A DNA stretch of 64,000 bases from an uncultured bacterium (GTDB lineage Bacteria > Bacteroidota > Bacteroidia > Bacteroidales > Bacteroidaceae), in NCBI GenBank assembly GCA_945829425.1, contig CALZUQ010000003.1:60299-124298 (forward strand), read 5' to 3'. A program made the position numbers and the translations under genes. Numbering within the stretch: position 1 is the stretch's first letter; each line of letters opens with the position of its first letter. Shown here in pieces: positions 13,081 to 23,242 of this stretch. The notes under the pieces were generated by a model, which had not been told where the DNA came from, did no database searches, and saw only the letters and a list, made by a program, of their open reading frames with translations.

Positions 13081-13998
13081 ATGGAGTATATAGAAATAAC
13101 ACAAAGGCTTCAGAAGGTTTACGATACCGGAGAAGCAAGGGCTTTGGCACGCATGGTTCTTGAAGAACGCTTCGGCATGTCGCTTACGGACATAATGTGT
13201 GGCAAAGTTACGGAATTATCACGAGAAGAATGCTCTGAACTGGAAAAAATTATCGTTCGTTTAGAAAAAAACGAACCGATACAATATATTTTAGGATATG
13301 CTGCTTTCTGCGGAAAGACATTTCATGTTGCTCCCGGAGCACTAATCCCGCGACCGGAGACAGAAGAGGTAGTTGCGGAGGCTTACCGTATGGCGCAGGA
13401 ATGCAGTGAAGGAGAGGTAATGAGAATACTCGATGTCGGCACGGGGTCGGGGTGCATAGCGATAAGTCTCGCGCTCATGGCCCGTGAAGACGGCAAGCTG
13501 GCGGAGGTTACGGCATGGGATATAAGCCGCGAGGCGTTGGCTGTAGCCATGAAGAACAACGTGGCGTTGGGAGCAGGAGTGGCGTTTGAAGAGGCGGATA
13601 TCCTGAAGAAGGCCGGGGCTCTTGAGATTCGAAAGCATAGCGAGGAGACAGACACTTCTGGGAAGCAGTCTCCCGCCGACGAGAGCCGTCTGACGCTGAT
13701 AGTCTCCAACCCTCCGTATATCTGCCATAAGGAGAAAAAGGATATGGAGCGGAACGTATTGGACTATGAGCCGCACTGCGCACTCTTCGTTCCCGACGAC
13801 GACCCTCTGCTTTTCTACAGGAACATAGCACGTTATGCCTTGCATACACTGAAAGGTGGCGGCGGCGTGGTCTTTGAGATAAACAGAGCTTACGGCAAAG
13901 AGGTATGCACCATGTTGGAGTCTATGGGTTTTAGTGAGACAAAGGTACTCAACGACCAATACGGCAATAAGCGAATAGTTACGGCAAGGAAGATATGA
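13081..13998 (+). CDS. prmC: Peptide chain release factor N(5)-glutamine methyltransferase
   Basis: PRPETEEVV, ILDVGTGSGCIAISLAL, SNPPYI motif. Confidence 0.95.
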   Translation: MEYIEITQRLQKVYDTGEARALARMVLEERFGMSLTDIMCGKVTELSREECSELEKIIVRLEKNEPIQYILGYAAFCGKTFHVAPGALIPRPETEEVVAEAYRMAQECSEGEVMRILDVGTGSGCIAISLALMAREDGKLAEVTAWDISREALAVAMKNNVALGAGVAFEEADILKKAGALEIRKHSEETDTSGKQSPADESRLTLIVSNPPYICHKEKKDMERNVLDYEPHCALFVPDDDPLLFYRNIARYALHTLKGGGGVVFEINRAYGKEVCTMLESMGFSETKVLNDQYGNKRIVTARKI

Positions 13999-14582
13999 AA
14001 GAATATATAAAAGGAGAAAAAGTCAGCATAAGCGACACAAAGGACCGCCCCGCCACAGACGAGGGAGCAGAGACAGCCAAGATGACAGCCGAGGTAAGAG
14101 AGAAAGCACTCCTCCGCCTCACCTCCTTGTGTATGCAGGGAGAGCATTGTAAAAAGGATGTCATGGAGAAAATGGAGAAATGGGGCATTCCGGACGATCT
14201 TCAGGAAGACATCTTGGAATACCTCATCGCCGAAAGATTTGTTGACGAAAAAAGGTATTGCCGCAGTTTTATCCACGACAAGTTAGCATACAACAAATGG
14301 GGACGGCGTAAGATAGAACAGGCGCTGTGGATGAAAGGAATAGGGAAAGAGATATACGCAGAGGCTTTTGAAGACATTGACGAGGCGCAATGGAGGGAGG
14401 CACTTGAGCCGTTATTAAGACAGAAAAGCGCAACGACGAAGGGACGCAACGAATATGAGAAGAAGCAGAAACTCATACGCTTCGCATTAGGACGAGGTTT
14501 CTATATGGAAGATATCCTTGAGGCGATGAAAGTCATGAACATGGATATAGACTGCGATGCGGACAGCGACGACTTCGCCTGA
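13995..14582 (+). CDS. recX: Regulatory protein RecX
   Basis: RecX-type helical repeats (KMEKWGIPDDLQEDILEYLIAERFVDEKRYCRSFIHDKLAYNKWGRRKIEQALWMKGI); 4-nt overlap with prmC. Confidence 0.88.
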   Translation: MKEYIKGEKVSISDTKDRPATDEGAETAKMTAEVREKALLRLTSLCMQGEHCKKDVMEKMEKWGIPDDLQEDILEYLIAERFVDEKRYCRSFIHDKLAYNKWGRRKIEQALWMKGIGKEIYAEAFEDIDEAQWREALEPLLRQKSATTKGRNEYEKKQKLIRFALGRGFYMEDILEAMKVMNMDIDCDADSDDFA

Positions 14583-14708
14583 CCTATTGACAGGTTGGTT
14601 TCAAAAAAACACTACCCTTGACGAGAGGGTTCTGAGGACAAGCCCCCCACCTTCAACGGGTACAAATGGCTGGCATTGCACTAAAGGGCTGTAAGATAAA
14701 CATGAGAC

Positions 14709-15398
14709 ATGAAAGAGTTTATTCGGTACATCATAAACGCTGTCTTTCCACCGTTGTGCCATGAATGTGGGTCACGACTGCTTAACGGAGAGCGTATTCT
14801 GTGCAGCGGTTGTATGTCGGCATTGGTTCAGACGGACTACATCGATACGGAAGACAACAATCTGGTAAAGGAATATATGGGGCTGCATCCCATAGAACAT
14901 GCCCTGGCATTATATTACTACAATGCCGGGAATACGTTGTCACGCATAATAAAAACCATGAAATACCACCACGACAAAGAGCTGTGCCAGTTTATGGGCG
15001 AGGTAATGGCAAGCGACCCGCGTGCCTTTCACATCCTAAAGTCAGCGGATGCCCTTCTGCCTGTCCCTCTGACGACAGGTAGAGAGAAGTCAAGAGGCTA
15101 TAACCAAAGCACGGAACTGTGTCGTGGCATCTGCCGCATAGTGGAAAAAGACATTATAACAGGAGTGCTCGAAAGAGATGTATTCATAGACAGCCAGACG
15201 CACAAGAGTGCCATGGAGAGAGCAGCAAACATTCACGACGCATTCTCTTTACACAATCCCACAAGGTTAGAAAACAAACATGTTGTCATCATAGACGATG
15301 TCATAACAACAACGGCGACGACACGTGAATGCGTGTATATATTGAGGAAAATACCCGGAATAAAGATCAGCGTACTTGCATTAGCGAGAACAGCATGA
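14709..15398 (+). CDS. ComF family protein / amidophosphoribosyltransferase-like
   Basis: Zn-ribbon CHECGSRLL...CSGC, PRTase motif VVIIDDVITTTATTRE. Confidence 0.9.
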   Translation: MKEFIRYIINAVFPPLCHECGSRLLNGERILCSGCMSALVQTDYIDTEDNNLVKEYMGLHPIEHALALYYYNAGNTLSRIIKTMKYHHDKELCQFMGEVMASDPRAFHILKSADALLPVPLTTGREKSRGYNQSTELCRGICRIVEKDIITGVLERDVFIDSQTHKSAMERAANIHDAFSLHNPTRLENKHVVIIDDVITTTATTRECVYILRKIPGIKISVLALARTA

Positions 15399-15488
15399 CA
15401 AGCGTGGCAGCCTTGTCGCCCTGCGGCAACGAGCACTTGAGAAAGTTGAATAAAAGCATTCTTGCACACCTAACTCATATTATTCAAA

Positions 15489-15554
15489 AGGAGTTCCTTC
15501 CAAAGACGAAAATACGCTGAACGGTGTTCTCTGGAACTCCTGTTCAGCGTATTT
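15489..15554. terminator. Bidirectional terminator-like hairpin with interleaved second helix
   Basis: aaatacgctgaac (15510-15522) / gttcagcgtattt (15542-15554), plus aggagttcc (15489-15497) / ggaactcct (15533-15541); between convergent genes. Confidence 0.65.
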
Positions 15555-15591
15555 CGTTTGTCCTTTCCGTGGCAGGGAGTTTCCTTGTCCT

Positions 15592-17835
15592 TTATTCCGC
15601 CACGAGATATAATACACGACTTGCCCAGTCAGTCTTCTTGCTCCATTCGAGGTCGTGTGTGTAAGGGATGTCAAGGCCGTTGTCCATGAGATACCTTCCG
15701 CTGAGCACCTTACCCTCGAACGGCAGCGGCGTAAGGTCAATACGGTTTAGCTCATGAATGCGGTAACGCTTCTCGGGGTCGAGTCCACGCATCTTAACCT
15801 TCGGGAAATGCTCGTTTTTGAAACACTCCAGCTTATACCAATAGAATACCGCCTTCGCCTTGTCCTCGCTGACATACATCAGCGATGCGAGGTTGTCGCC
15901 GGAATACGGAGAATGCAAGCGGTAGAGGTCGCCGAACTGCACTACAGGGCGTATCGTCTTATAATCGCTTATAGCCTGTCGGCAAAGAGCTTTCTCTTCT
16001 TCCGACATGTTCTTCGGCTGTATCTCCATTCCGAGTCGTCCAGACATGGCAACATCGCAACGGTATTTCAGTGACGTGGTGCGGAAGACGGCATGGTTTG
16101 GCACGGCAGAGATATGGCTTGCCATAGCTATTGCAGGATAGAAATATGACGTTGTCCACTGCATGTATATTCGCTGCAGCGCATCGGTATTGTCGGACAC
16201 CCAGAACTCATCGAAGTATGGCAGCAAACCATAGTTCGCCCTGCCACCACCCGAGGCACAAACCTGCACGACGACGTCTGGATAGTTCTCCCTGATGCGC
16301 TGGCACACCTTCAACAGTCCTTCATGATATGCTATGAAGAGATGGCTCTGACGGTCCATAGGGAGATATTGCGAGCCGTGGTTCATGACAGGTGCGTTGG
16401 CGTCCCATTTTATATACGCTATCTCCGGGAACTTGCTGAGAAGATTGTCTACAACGCCGTAAACGAAGTCCTGTACCTTTGGATTGGCGAGGTCGAGGAC
16501 CACCTGCGTGCCACCGCGTCCGAGCACCGGTTTGCGTCCTGGTGCTTTGATAATCCACTCCGGATGTTTCTCGTAGAGTTCGGAAGTGGTATTCGCCATC
16601 TCCGGCTCTATCCAGATGCCGAACTTCACTCCGTTCTTGCGTGCATCGCGCAGAAGTCCCTCAATGCCGTCAGGCAGCTTCCTCGTGTCCACCACCCAGT
16701 CGCCGAGACTTGAGTTATCGACATTACGCGGATATTTGTCGCCGAACCATCCGTCGTCCATGACGAACAGCTCTCCTCCCATAGACTTTATGTCCCTCAT
16801 CATCTGGTCCATGCCCTCCTGGTTGATGTCGAAATACACTCCCTCCCAGGAGTTGAGCAGTATCATACGTTCTTCATTGCCGTGACGCATCTGGTAACGA
16901 CGCGCCCAACGATGGTAGTTACGTGACGCTCCTGAGAGTCCTTCGTCAGAGAAGGTGTATGCCACATGCGGCGTAGCGAAGGTCTCGCCCTTCTGAAGGT
17001 GATACTCTGAGTTGTCAGGATTTATTCCTGCAAAGAAATGGTGGTATTCGTCTTCTCCCGTATCTATCGTCACGCTGTAGTTTCCGGAGTACATCAGTGC
17101 CGCTCCGATGACATCCCCCTCATTCTCTCTTGGCGAACCGTCGAGGCTGAACATCACCTCCTGACGGTCAGACGTAGCGTTACGCAGGCCGTCTTTATTC
17201 TTGATGCGTAAGAGTCCGTTATGCAGAGGCTGCTGCGTCAGCTGCGCCTCGCTGGCCCATGACCCGTGTACATGGCTGAGCCATACGTTGCCCCTTCTTA
17301 TGGGCATGGCTGAGGACATGAACTGCGTCAGCGTTACCGTCTTCTTCTCGTTGTTTGTTATTTCTGTCCATGACTCAATGATGTCGAGGTCAGAATACGC
17401 CAAGTAGCTCAGTGTCACCGTGACAGGATAGAGGGGGTCGTAAAGAGAGATAGCGAGGAGACTGCCGGAACGCATGGCTCCGTTAGGTGCTTTCTCCTTC
17501 ACCTCTCCGACACTGTATTCACGGCACACAAGACTTGTCGAGAGATTGCCGTCGACATGTCGCATGGCAAACGCCGTCTCGCCCTGGATATGGTTTGCAC
17601 CGTATGCCGGATATATCTCAAGGCTGCTCCAGTTCTCGGTAGTAGGAGAAGGTATGAGGTCTTTCTCCTCGGTCAGTATTCTTTTTCCGTAATATACGAA
17701 CTTCGGCTCTGCGTCTTTTGTCACGTCGATGACAAGAGTGTTCGACGGAGTGTTGAGAGCCACTCTTTCTGCCTTCGCCACTGTTGCAGTAAGGGCGAGA
17801 GACAGAGCTATGATACAATATACTGCTTTTTTCAT
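15592..17835 (-). CDS. GH36 alpha-galactosidase
   Basis: Signal peptide; LLNSWEGVYFDI, FVMDDGWFGDKYPRN, KFGIWIEPEMANTTSELYEKHPEWI, YIKWDANAP, CASGGGRANYGLLPYFDEFWVSDNTDA. Confidence 0.95.
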   Translation of the reverse strand: MKKAVYCIIALSLALTATVAKAERVALNTPSNTLVIDVTKDAEPKFVYYGKRILTEEKDLIPSPTTENWSSLEIYPAYGANHIQGETAFAMRHVDGNLSTSLVCREYSVGEVKEKAPNGAMRSGSLLAISLYDPLYPVTVTLSYLAYSDLDIIESWTEITNNEKKTVTLTQFMSSAMPIRRGNVWLSHVHGSWASEAQLTQQPLHNGLLRIKNKDGLRNATSDRQEVMFSLDGSPRENEGDVIGAALMYSGNYSVTIDTGEDEYHHFFAGINPDNSEYHLQKGETFATPHVAYTFSDEGLSGASRNYHRWARRYQMRHGNEERMILLNSWEGVYFDINQEGMDQMMRDIKSMGGELFVMDDGWFGDKYPRNVDNSSLGDWVVDTRKLPDGIEGLLRDARKNGVKFGIWIEPEMANTTSELYEKHPEWIIKAPGRKPVLGRGGTQVVLDLANPKVQDFVYGVVDNLLSKFPEIAYIKWDANAPVMNHGSQYLPMDRQSHLFIAYHEGLLKVCQRIRENYPDVVVQVCASGGGRANYGLLPYFDEFWVSDNTDALQRIYMQWTTSYFYPAIAMASHISAVPNHAVFRTTSLKYRCDVAMSGRLGMEIQPKNMSEEEKALCRQAISDYKTIRPVVQFGDLYRLHSPYSGDNLASLMYVSEDKAKAVFYWYKLECFKNEHFPKVKMRGLDPEKRYRIHELNRIDLTPLPFEGKVLSGRYLMDNGLDIPYTHDLEWSKKTDWASRVLYLVAE

Positions 17836-17895
17836 AATGATGTATTTTTATTATTTTATGGCATTGCAGGCAACTGGCAGTGCTTCGCCGTTGCC

Positions 17896-19158
17896 TCAGA
17901 CAATACGTTCAATTATTTCCAGACACATCCGTGAGTTATGGTACGGACATTTCCAGAAGCCGGCATGGTCGTCGCGGGTGTTGACGTTGCCCTGTGCGTC
18001 ACGGCTCCAGAACCATTCTCCATGCTCATAGTCAATGAGGTTCTCCTTTATATAGTTCCAACAGCCGAGAGCCTTGGCGAGAGCCGTCTCATCGCCGAAA
18101 TGCTGGAAGATATTGAAGAAGCCGACAACAGCTTCTGCCTGCACCCACCAGTGACGGTCGTCGTCGACATGTCCCGTGTCGAGGTTTGCCTCATGCGTCA
18201 TGGAGCCGTCGGCGTTGAGCCCTTTTTCCGAAGCCTTGGCAACTTTCACCACAATGGGTTCTACCATGCCCAGCTCCTCGTCGTCGGCGAGAACAAGAGC
18301 CGCCTCGTGCAACAGCCATGAGCACTCTATGTCATGGCCGTAGCTCTCCAGCCGCCCTGCCCCGCGTGTCCAGTCGACATCGAAGAAAAGATCCAGATGG
18401 TTGGTCTGCGGATTAAGGATGCGGTCGGTAAAGATATGTATGATGTTCCTAAGAGCTATCTCCACCTTCGACTTCTTGCTGAAGTCCACCTCACAGCCTT
18501 TCTCCTCCATCTCTTTGAGACAACGGAAGAAATTGGCGTACGGCTCAATGATGTGCAGATGGGTGTTCTGAGACTTCGGGTAGTTGGCGTCAAGGTCTGA
18601 GAGGCGCATGTCGGCTATCTCGCCCCACTGGCGCGTCGTGGCTTCGATATACCCGTTATACACCTCGTCAAGGGAATGCTCCTCAATGGTGTTGAAAAGG
18701 TTGAAAGACATGGTCAGTGCCTCGTCGACATCGTCATGCGGCACGGCGGGGTCGTTGAACGTCGCCCTGACATACTCGCTGAGTCCGTAGAGCATGAAGC
18801 CCAGGGCGTAGAACTGTTTCTTCGTGTCGGCAGGATTGCCATGGCTGTCTACCGACCAGTATGTTCCGCCATATACGGGGTCGACGAAATACCGTAGGAT
18901 ATAAGCCTTAGCCCTCTGAGCTGCGACGAGATATTCCGGCTTCCGCAATACACGGTAAGCGGCAGAGAACGACCAGAGTATGCGTGCATTGAGTATGCCA
19001 CCCTTCTCGGCGTCCTTAACCAAGGTGCCGTCGCCACGCATCTGTCCGTAGAAGCCGCCACGCTCCACGTCCTGCATATTCTGAAGCCAGAAAGAGAGGA
19101 TATTGTTCTCTACGGTGTCGAGCATCTCATTGCGAAAGGATTGCAAAATATTGTCCAT
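17896..19158 (-). CDS. AGE-family epimerase, probable cellobiose/mannobiose 2-epimerase
   Basis: GGILNARILWSFSAAYRV, LDLFFDVDW, SYGHDIECSWLLHEAA, RHWWVQAEAVVGFFN; operon context with GH130. Confidence 0.9.
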   Translation of the reverse strand: MDNILQSFRNEMLDTVENNILSFWLQNMQDVERGGFYGQMRGDGTLVKDAEKGGILNARILWSFSAAYRVLRKPEYLVAAQRAKAYILRYFVDPVYGGTYWSVDSHGNPADTKKQFYALGFMLYGLSEYVRATFNDPAVPHDDVDEALTMSFNLFNTIEEHSLDEVYNGYIEATTRQWGEIADMRLSDLDANYPKSQNTHLHIIEPYANFFRCLKEMEEKGCEVDFSKKSKVEIALRNIIHIFTDRILNPQTNHLDLFFDVDWTRGAGRLESYGHDIECSWLLHEAALVLADDEELGMVEPIVVKVAKASEKGLNADGSMTHEANLDTGHVDDDRHWWVQAEAVVGFFNIFQHFGDETALAKALGCWNYIKENLIDYEHGEWFWSRDAQGNVNTRDDHAGFWKCPYHNSRMCLEIIERIV

Positions 19159-19238
19159 AGCAAGGTATAGTTGGTTTTAGGATTTACATGTTCATTGCAA
19201 CGTCTCCACCGAAAAGGCGGGGACATATATGGTTGGGG

Positions 19239-20582
19239 CTATTTCTTTATAGGATAAAGATATGCCAGCAGCGTCATGATGACAGCTATTCCGGCAGGAA
19301 TAATCGAGAAGAGCGACCACACCATGGTGAGAACAGAGTCGGTGATTGACGCTGGGTCAATGACAGCGTTGCCGAACTCGTCAGGAATCATGCGTGCTCC
19401 CGCAAGACCGAGGAAGAGGGCAATGAGAGAGCCGGAGATGGCACCGCCGAACTTCTGCGACATGGTGCCGGAAGAGAAGATGAGTCCTGTCGACGAGGTG
19501 CCGTTCTTCTCTGTGGCATAGTCAGCGACATCAGCGTACATTGACCACAGCAGCGGAGAGTAAAAGCCTACACCGGCAGAGGTAAGCACCACGACAGCCA
19601 CCATGACCCAGATATATGACGGATCCATAGGAATGAAGAAGAAGGCTATGGAGAACAGAGCACAGAGCACGCTGGCAATGATAAACGCCCTGCGCTTAGA
19701 ACCTATGAAAGAGGTGAAAGCCGGAGAGAGACCACCGAAAATCATACATGTCACCTCACCGAACGCCATGAACACCGTATAGTTGATAATCAGTCCGCTG
19801 ACGGTGATGTCGCCACCAAGACAGTAGGCGAGGAGATAACCCGCCACGGCATATCGGAAGCCGTTGAAGAAGTTTGTACATATACCTACAAGGGTGAGGT
19901 ATATCCACGGTTTGTTGCGGAAGAGGTCGGCAAACTGCCGGAAAGAGAATTTCTCTGCACGTACAGGTTTCATACGTTCCTTTGTCAGCAGTCCGCAAGC
20001 TAAGGTCATAAGTGTGGCGAGCAATCCGAAGAATGCGCCGAGAACGGCATACTGGTGAGCGTCGGTGCCTCCCACGAATTTCTGAAGATAAGGGAAGGAG
20101 AGAAGCGTCACGAAGCCCATGGCGTAGGCTCCTATCATACGGTAGGAAGAGAACTGGTTCTTCTCGTTGTCGTCGTCGGTCATAACGCCGAGTAGCGAGC
20201 CGTAAGGAACGTTGACCATCGTATATACCGCCATCATCATAAGGTACAGGCAGTAGGCATAGATACGCTTCAGTTCCGGAGAGAAGGAGGGGGTGTAGAG
20301 CAGGAGGGCGAAAATAAGCCCGAAAGGTATAGAGCCGAAAATAAGCCATGGACGGTAGGTTCCCCAACGCGACTGTGTGCGGTCGGCAAGACTGCCCATG
20401 AGGGGGTCGGTGAAGACATCAAAGAGACGCGCTATGAGCATCAGCGCGGCAGCGTCGGCAAAGGAGAGTCCGAAGACATTGGTGAAATACAGTGGGAAGG
20501 CTATGGACATGATTTTCCATGTTATGCCACCCGATGCTGCGTCACCGAGGGCATAGCCTATCTTTTCTTTTATTGAAGCCAT
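19239..20582 (-). CDS. MFS/GPH-family sugar transporter (probable mannooligosaccharide uptake)
   Basis: 12-TM protein; GYALGDAASGGITW, FDVFTDPLMGSLADRTQSRWGTYRPWLIFG, MelB-like; operon context. Confidence 0.9.
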   Translation of the reverse strand: MASIKEKIGYALGDAASGGITWKIMSIAFPLYFTNVFGLSFADAAALMLIARLFDVFTDPLMGSLADRTQSRWGTYRPWLIFGSIPFGLIFALLLYTPSFSPELKRIYAYCLYLMMMAVYTMVNVPYGSLLGVMTDDDNEKNQFSSYRMIGAYAMGFVTLLSFPYLQKFVGGTDAHQYAVLGAFFGLLATLMTLACGLLTKERMKPVRAEKFSFRQFADLFRNKPWIYLTLVGICTNFFNGFRYAVAGYLLAYCLGGDITVSGLIINYTVFMAFGEVTCMIFGGLSPAFTSFIGSKRRAFIIASVLCALFSIAFFFIPMDPSYIWVMVAVVVLTSAGVGFYSPLLWSMYADVADYATEKNGTSSTGLIFSSGTMSQKFGGAISGSLIALFLGLAGARMIPDEFGNAVIDPASITDSVLTMVWSLFSIIPAGIAVIMTLLAYLYPIKK

Positions 20583-20689
20583 AAGTATAGCGTTGTTGGT
20601 GGCGGGAGTATATACTTCCCGCGGAAAAAGAGTGTTGTCAGGTGTTTTTGATGAAGCCTCGCTTGCGAGGTTATCAGGTATGGTCGGAC

Positions 20690-21886
20690 TTACACGTTAC
20701 GTCTGTTTTTCTCAACCAAGGCTTTTATTGTCTCTACAGATGCCGCAGTATAGAAACCGTCGGCAGGTGTGTTGAGGCAATAGTCTACAAGACGGCCTAC
20801 GGTAGACTCCGCCACGTGCATCCGGGTGTCGGAAGAGGCGTAATATATCAGTACCCTGTCATCGTCCTGATGAAGGCCGCCGGGAGCCTCACCGTCGGCT
20901 ATCCAGCCGTTGGCGAAAGCCACGTTCATGACGTCACCGACATATTCCTCACCCTCGGGAACGAGGAAATATCCTCCCGGTTGTGCTATGATGCGCGTAG
21001 GGTCGTCGAGAGCTGTCATATACATATAGAGCACATAGCGCAGTCCGGAGGCACAGCCACGTACGCCGTGGGCCAGATGAAGCCAGCCGTGTGTGGTCTT
21101 GATAGGGTGTGGCCCCTCGCCGTTCTTCACCTCCATAATGGTGTGGTAGTGACGTGCGTTGATGATTTTCTCTTCCTTCACCTCCGCATGTTCTATGTCG
21201 TCGACGAGCGCCCAGCCTATGCCGCCTCCCGAACCGGTATCTATGAAGCCGTCCTGCGGACGGGTGTAGAAAGCGTATTTCCCATCTACGAACTCGGGGT
21301 GCAGCACTACGTTACGCTGTTGCGAGAGTGCCTTGAGGTCAGGCAGGCGATGCCATGTCTTCAGGTCTTTTGTGCGTGCTATGCCTGCCGTAGCCGTAGC
21401 CGCCGAGAGGTCGCCTGGCTGTGTGTCATCATGACGCTCTGCGCAGAACACACCGTATATCCATCCGTCTTCATGCTGCGTGAGGCGCATATCGTATATG
21501 TTCGTTGCCGGAACGACATCCTCAGGCATAGTGACCGGCTCTTCCCAGAAGCGGAAGTTGTCTATGCCGTTAGGCGACTCCGCCACGGCGAAGAACGACT
21601 TGCGGTCTGCTCCCTCTACGCGTACGACGAGGAGATAACGTCCGTCGAGCTTTATTGCTCCGGAGTTCAGCGTGGCATTCATCATGATACGCTGCATGAA
21701 ATATGGGTTGTCTTTCTCGCAGAAGTCATAACGCCACTCTAAAGGTGTATGCTCTGCAGTAATGATCGGGTATTCATACTTCTCGTATATACCGTTTCCA
21801 AGGTCTTTTCTGATGTTCTTACGTGTAAGGAGTGCCTCGTGACGCTGGCGCACGGAAGCCACTCGCTGCTTGAATGTTGTTGTCAT
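20690..21886 (-). CDS. GH130 4-O-beta-D-mannosyl-D-glucose phosphorylase
   Basis: GIYEKYEYPIITAEHTPLEWRYDF, KLDGRYLLVVRVEGADRKSFFAVAES, NVVLHPEFVDGKYAFYTRPQDGFIDTGSGGGIGWAL. Confidence 0.93.
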   Translation of the reverse strand: MTTTFKQRVASVRQRHEALLTRKNIRKDLGNGIYEKYEYPIITAEHTPLEWRYDFCEKDNPYFMQRIMMNATLNSGAIKLDGRYLLVVRVEGADRKSFFAVAESPNGIDNFRFWEEPVTMPEDVVPATNIYDMRLTQHEDGWIYGVFCAERHDDTQPGDLSAATATAGIARTKDLKTWHRLPDLKALSQQRNVVLHPEFVDGKYAFYTRPQDGFIDTGSGGGIGWALVDDIEHAEVKEEKIINARHYHTIMEVKNGEGPHPIKTTHGWLHLAHGVRGCASGLRYVLYMYMTALDDPTRIIAQPGGYFLVPEGEEYVGDVMNVAFANGWIADGEAPGGLHQDDDRVLIYYASSDTRMHVAESTVGRLVDYCLNTPADGFYTAASVETIKALVEKNRRNV

Positions 21887-22033
21887 AGAGTGATAAGTAG
21901 GTGTGTATTATTATAAAGGTGGGGGCTATTTATTGCTTTCCTCCGGTCAGTGGGTCCGTAGGAGAAGTCTCCCACTGAAATATATTTTTTGATCATGGGT
22001 GCGCAAGTATTCCTGCCACTTGCCGTCACCTGA

Positions 22034-23185
22034 CTATTTTATTTTCTTGATGTCATTTACGAAAAGGCTTCGCTTTCCCTTTGCCCACGCACGGAAGTCA
22101 TCGGCTGTAGCAGCATCTTTCGACGCTCCGAAATGCTCCTTGCTGTAGTTGCGCCACGGCAGGAACCAGCAGACAGGATATTTCTCCGTTACCGTCATGA
22201 AGACACGCTGCCACCATGTGGCATCAGGTGAGTTCTTATATCCGCACTCTGTCACGGCGAGGAGCTTGCCGTTCTTACGGCAGAAGTCGGTGAGGAAGGC
22301 GAGGTCGGCGTCATACTGTCGGAGATAGTCAGCCTCTGTACCCCACTGGTATGCGTCTTCTCCTATTATGTCGACACGTTGGTTGCCGGGGTAGCGTGCC
22401 TGCCAGCGTTCCTCTGTCCAGTCGCCTTGAAGGTTGGGCGAGTACGACCACAGGATGCTTTCTGCCAACTCGGCATTGATATAGTCCTGCGTCATATTCC
22501 ACAGAGCGTGGTACTCCTCGTCGGAGCAGTTGTCCTGTCCCCACCAGAACCACGAGCCGTTGTTTTCATGATACGGACGGAAGACCACGGGGATGGCGTT
22601 GCCCTTGCTGTCTTTCAGCGTGAGAAGGAAATCCGTTACGCGACGGAGCCACAGTTGGTACACTCCGTGGTGTGTGCCGCCGGGCAATACGGAGCGCACG
22701 GTATGTTTGGGAGCTGGCACTTTCTTTGCCAACTCACACTGGCGTATCGTGCGGAGCGCCGTCATTGCGTCGTTATATGCCACGGTGTCTGAGCCAATCC
22801 ATGCCGTAGTGCCAAGGAGGGGGTTGCGCGGATGCCATGATATAGTTACTATGCCACCACGCTCATGCTGGCTTACGATAGCCTGTCTGATACGCGTAAA
22901 CGGCACGGAGTCGAGGTTGCGCTCGTCGCCAACCTCAATGCCTCCGAGGTCGAAACCCATCACTGCGGGGTAGTCGCCAACAAGTTCGTAGGTGTCGGAA
23001 CGTCCCTCGTCCCACTGCCATGTGATACCGTAGAACGTATCGTCCTGATGACCGTACATGCACCCTTTCTGCTGTATCTTAGCCAAACGCTCCTTGAGCT
23101 GAAGCCCCACGCTCTTCTTCGGTGCGGAAAAGGCGTAGGCGCATGAGAGGGAAAGCACGAAAAACAATACTGAAATCTTTCTCAT
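22034..23185 (-). CDS. GH26 endo-1,4-beta-mannanase
   Basis: Signal peptide; GCMYGHQDDTFYG, VFRPYHENNGSWFWWG, VTECGYKNSPDATWW. Confidence 0.94.
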   Translation of the reverse strand: MRKISVLFFVLSLSCAYAFSAPKKSVGLQLKERLAKIQQKGCMYGHQDDTFYGITWQWDEGRSDTYELVGDYPAVMGFDLGGIEVGDERNLDSVPFTRIRQAIVSQHERGGIVTISWHPRNPLLGTTAWIGSDTVAYNDAMTALRTIRQCELAKKVPAPKHTVRSVLPGGTHHGVYQLWLRRVTDFLLTLKDSKGNAIPVVFRPYHENNGSWFWWGQDNCSDEEYHALWNMTQDYINAELAESILWSYSPNLQGDWTEERWQARYPGNQRVDIIGEDAYQWGTEADYLRQYDADLAFLTDFCRKNGKLLAVTECGYKNSPDATWWQRVFMTVTEKYPVCWFLPWRNYSKEHFGASKDAATADDFRAWAKGKRSLFVNDIKKIK

Positions 23186-23233
23186 GATGTCAAAAATAAT
23201 AGCTTGGTTTTAGAAACTGTTTAGTTTTCGGCT

Positions 23234-23242
23234 GCAAAGGTA
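23234..23242 (-). promoter_or_regulatory. Bacteroidetes-type -7 element (TACCTTTGC) for the mannan operon
   Basis: TAnnTTTGC upstream of the GH26 start on the minus strand. Confidence 0.55.

Noticed and set aside
20642-21742. 366-aa plus-strand ORF
   Set aside because: Antisense to the GH130 gene; no family resemblance.
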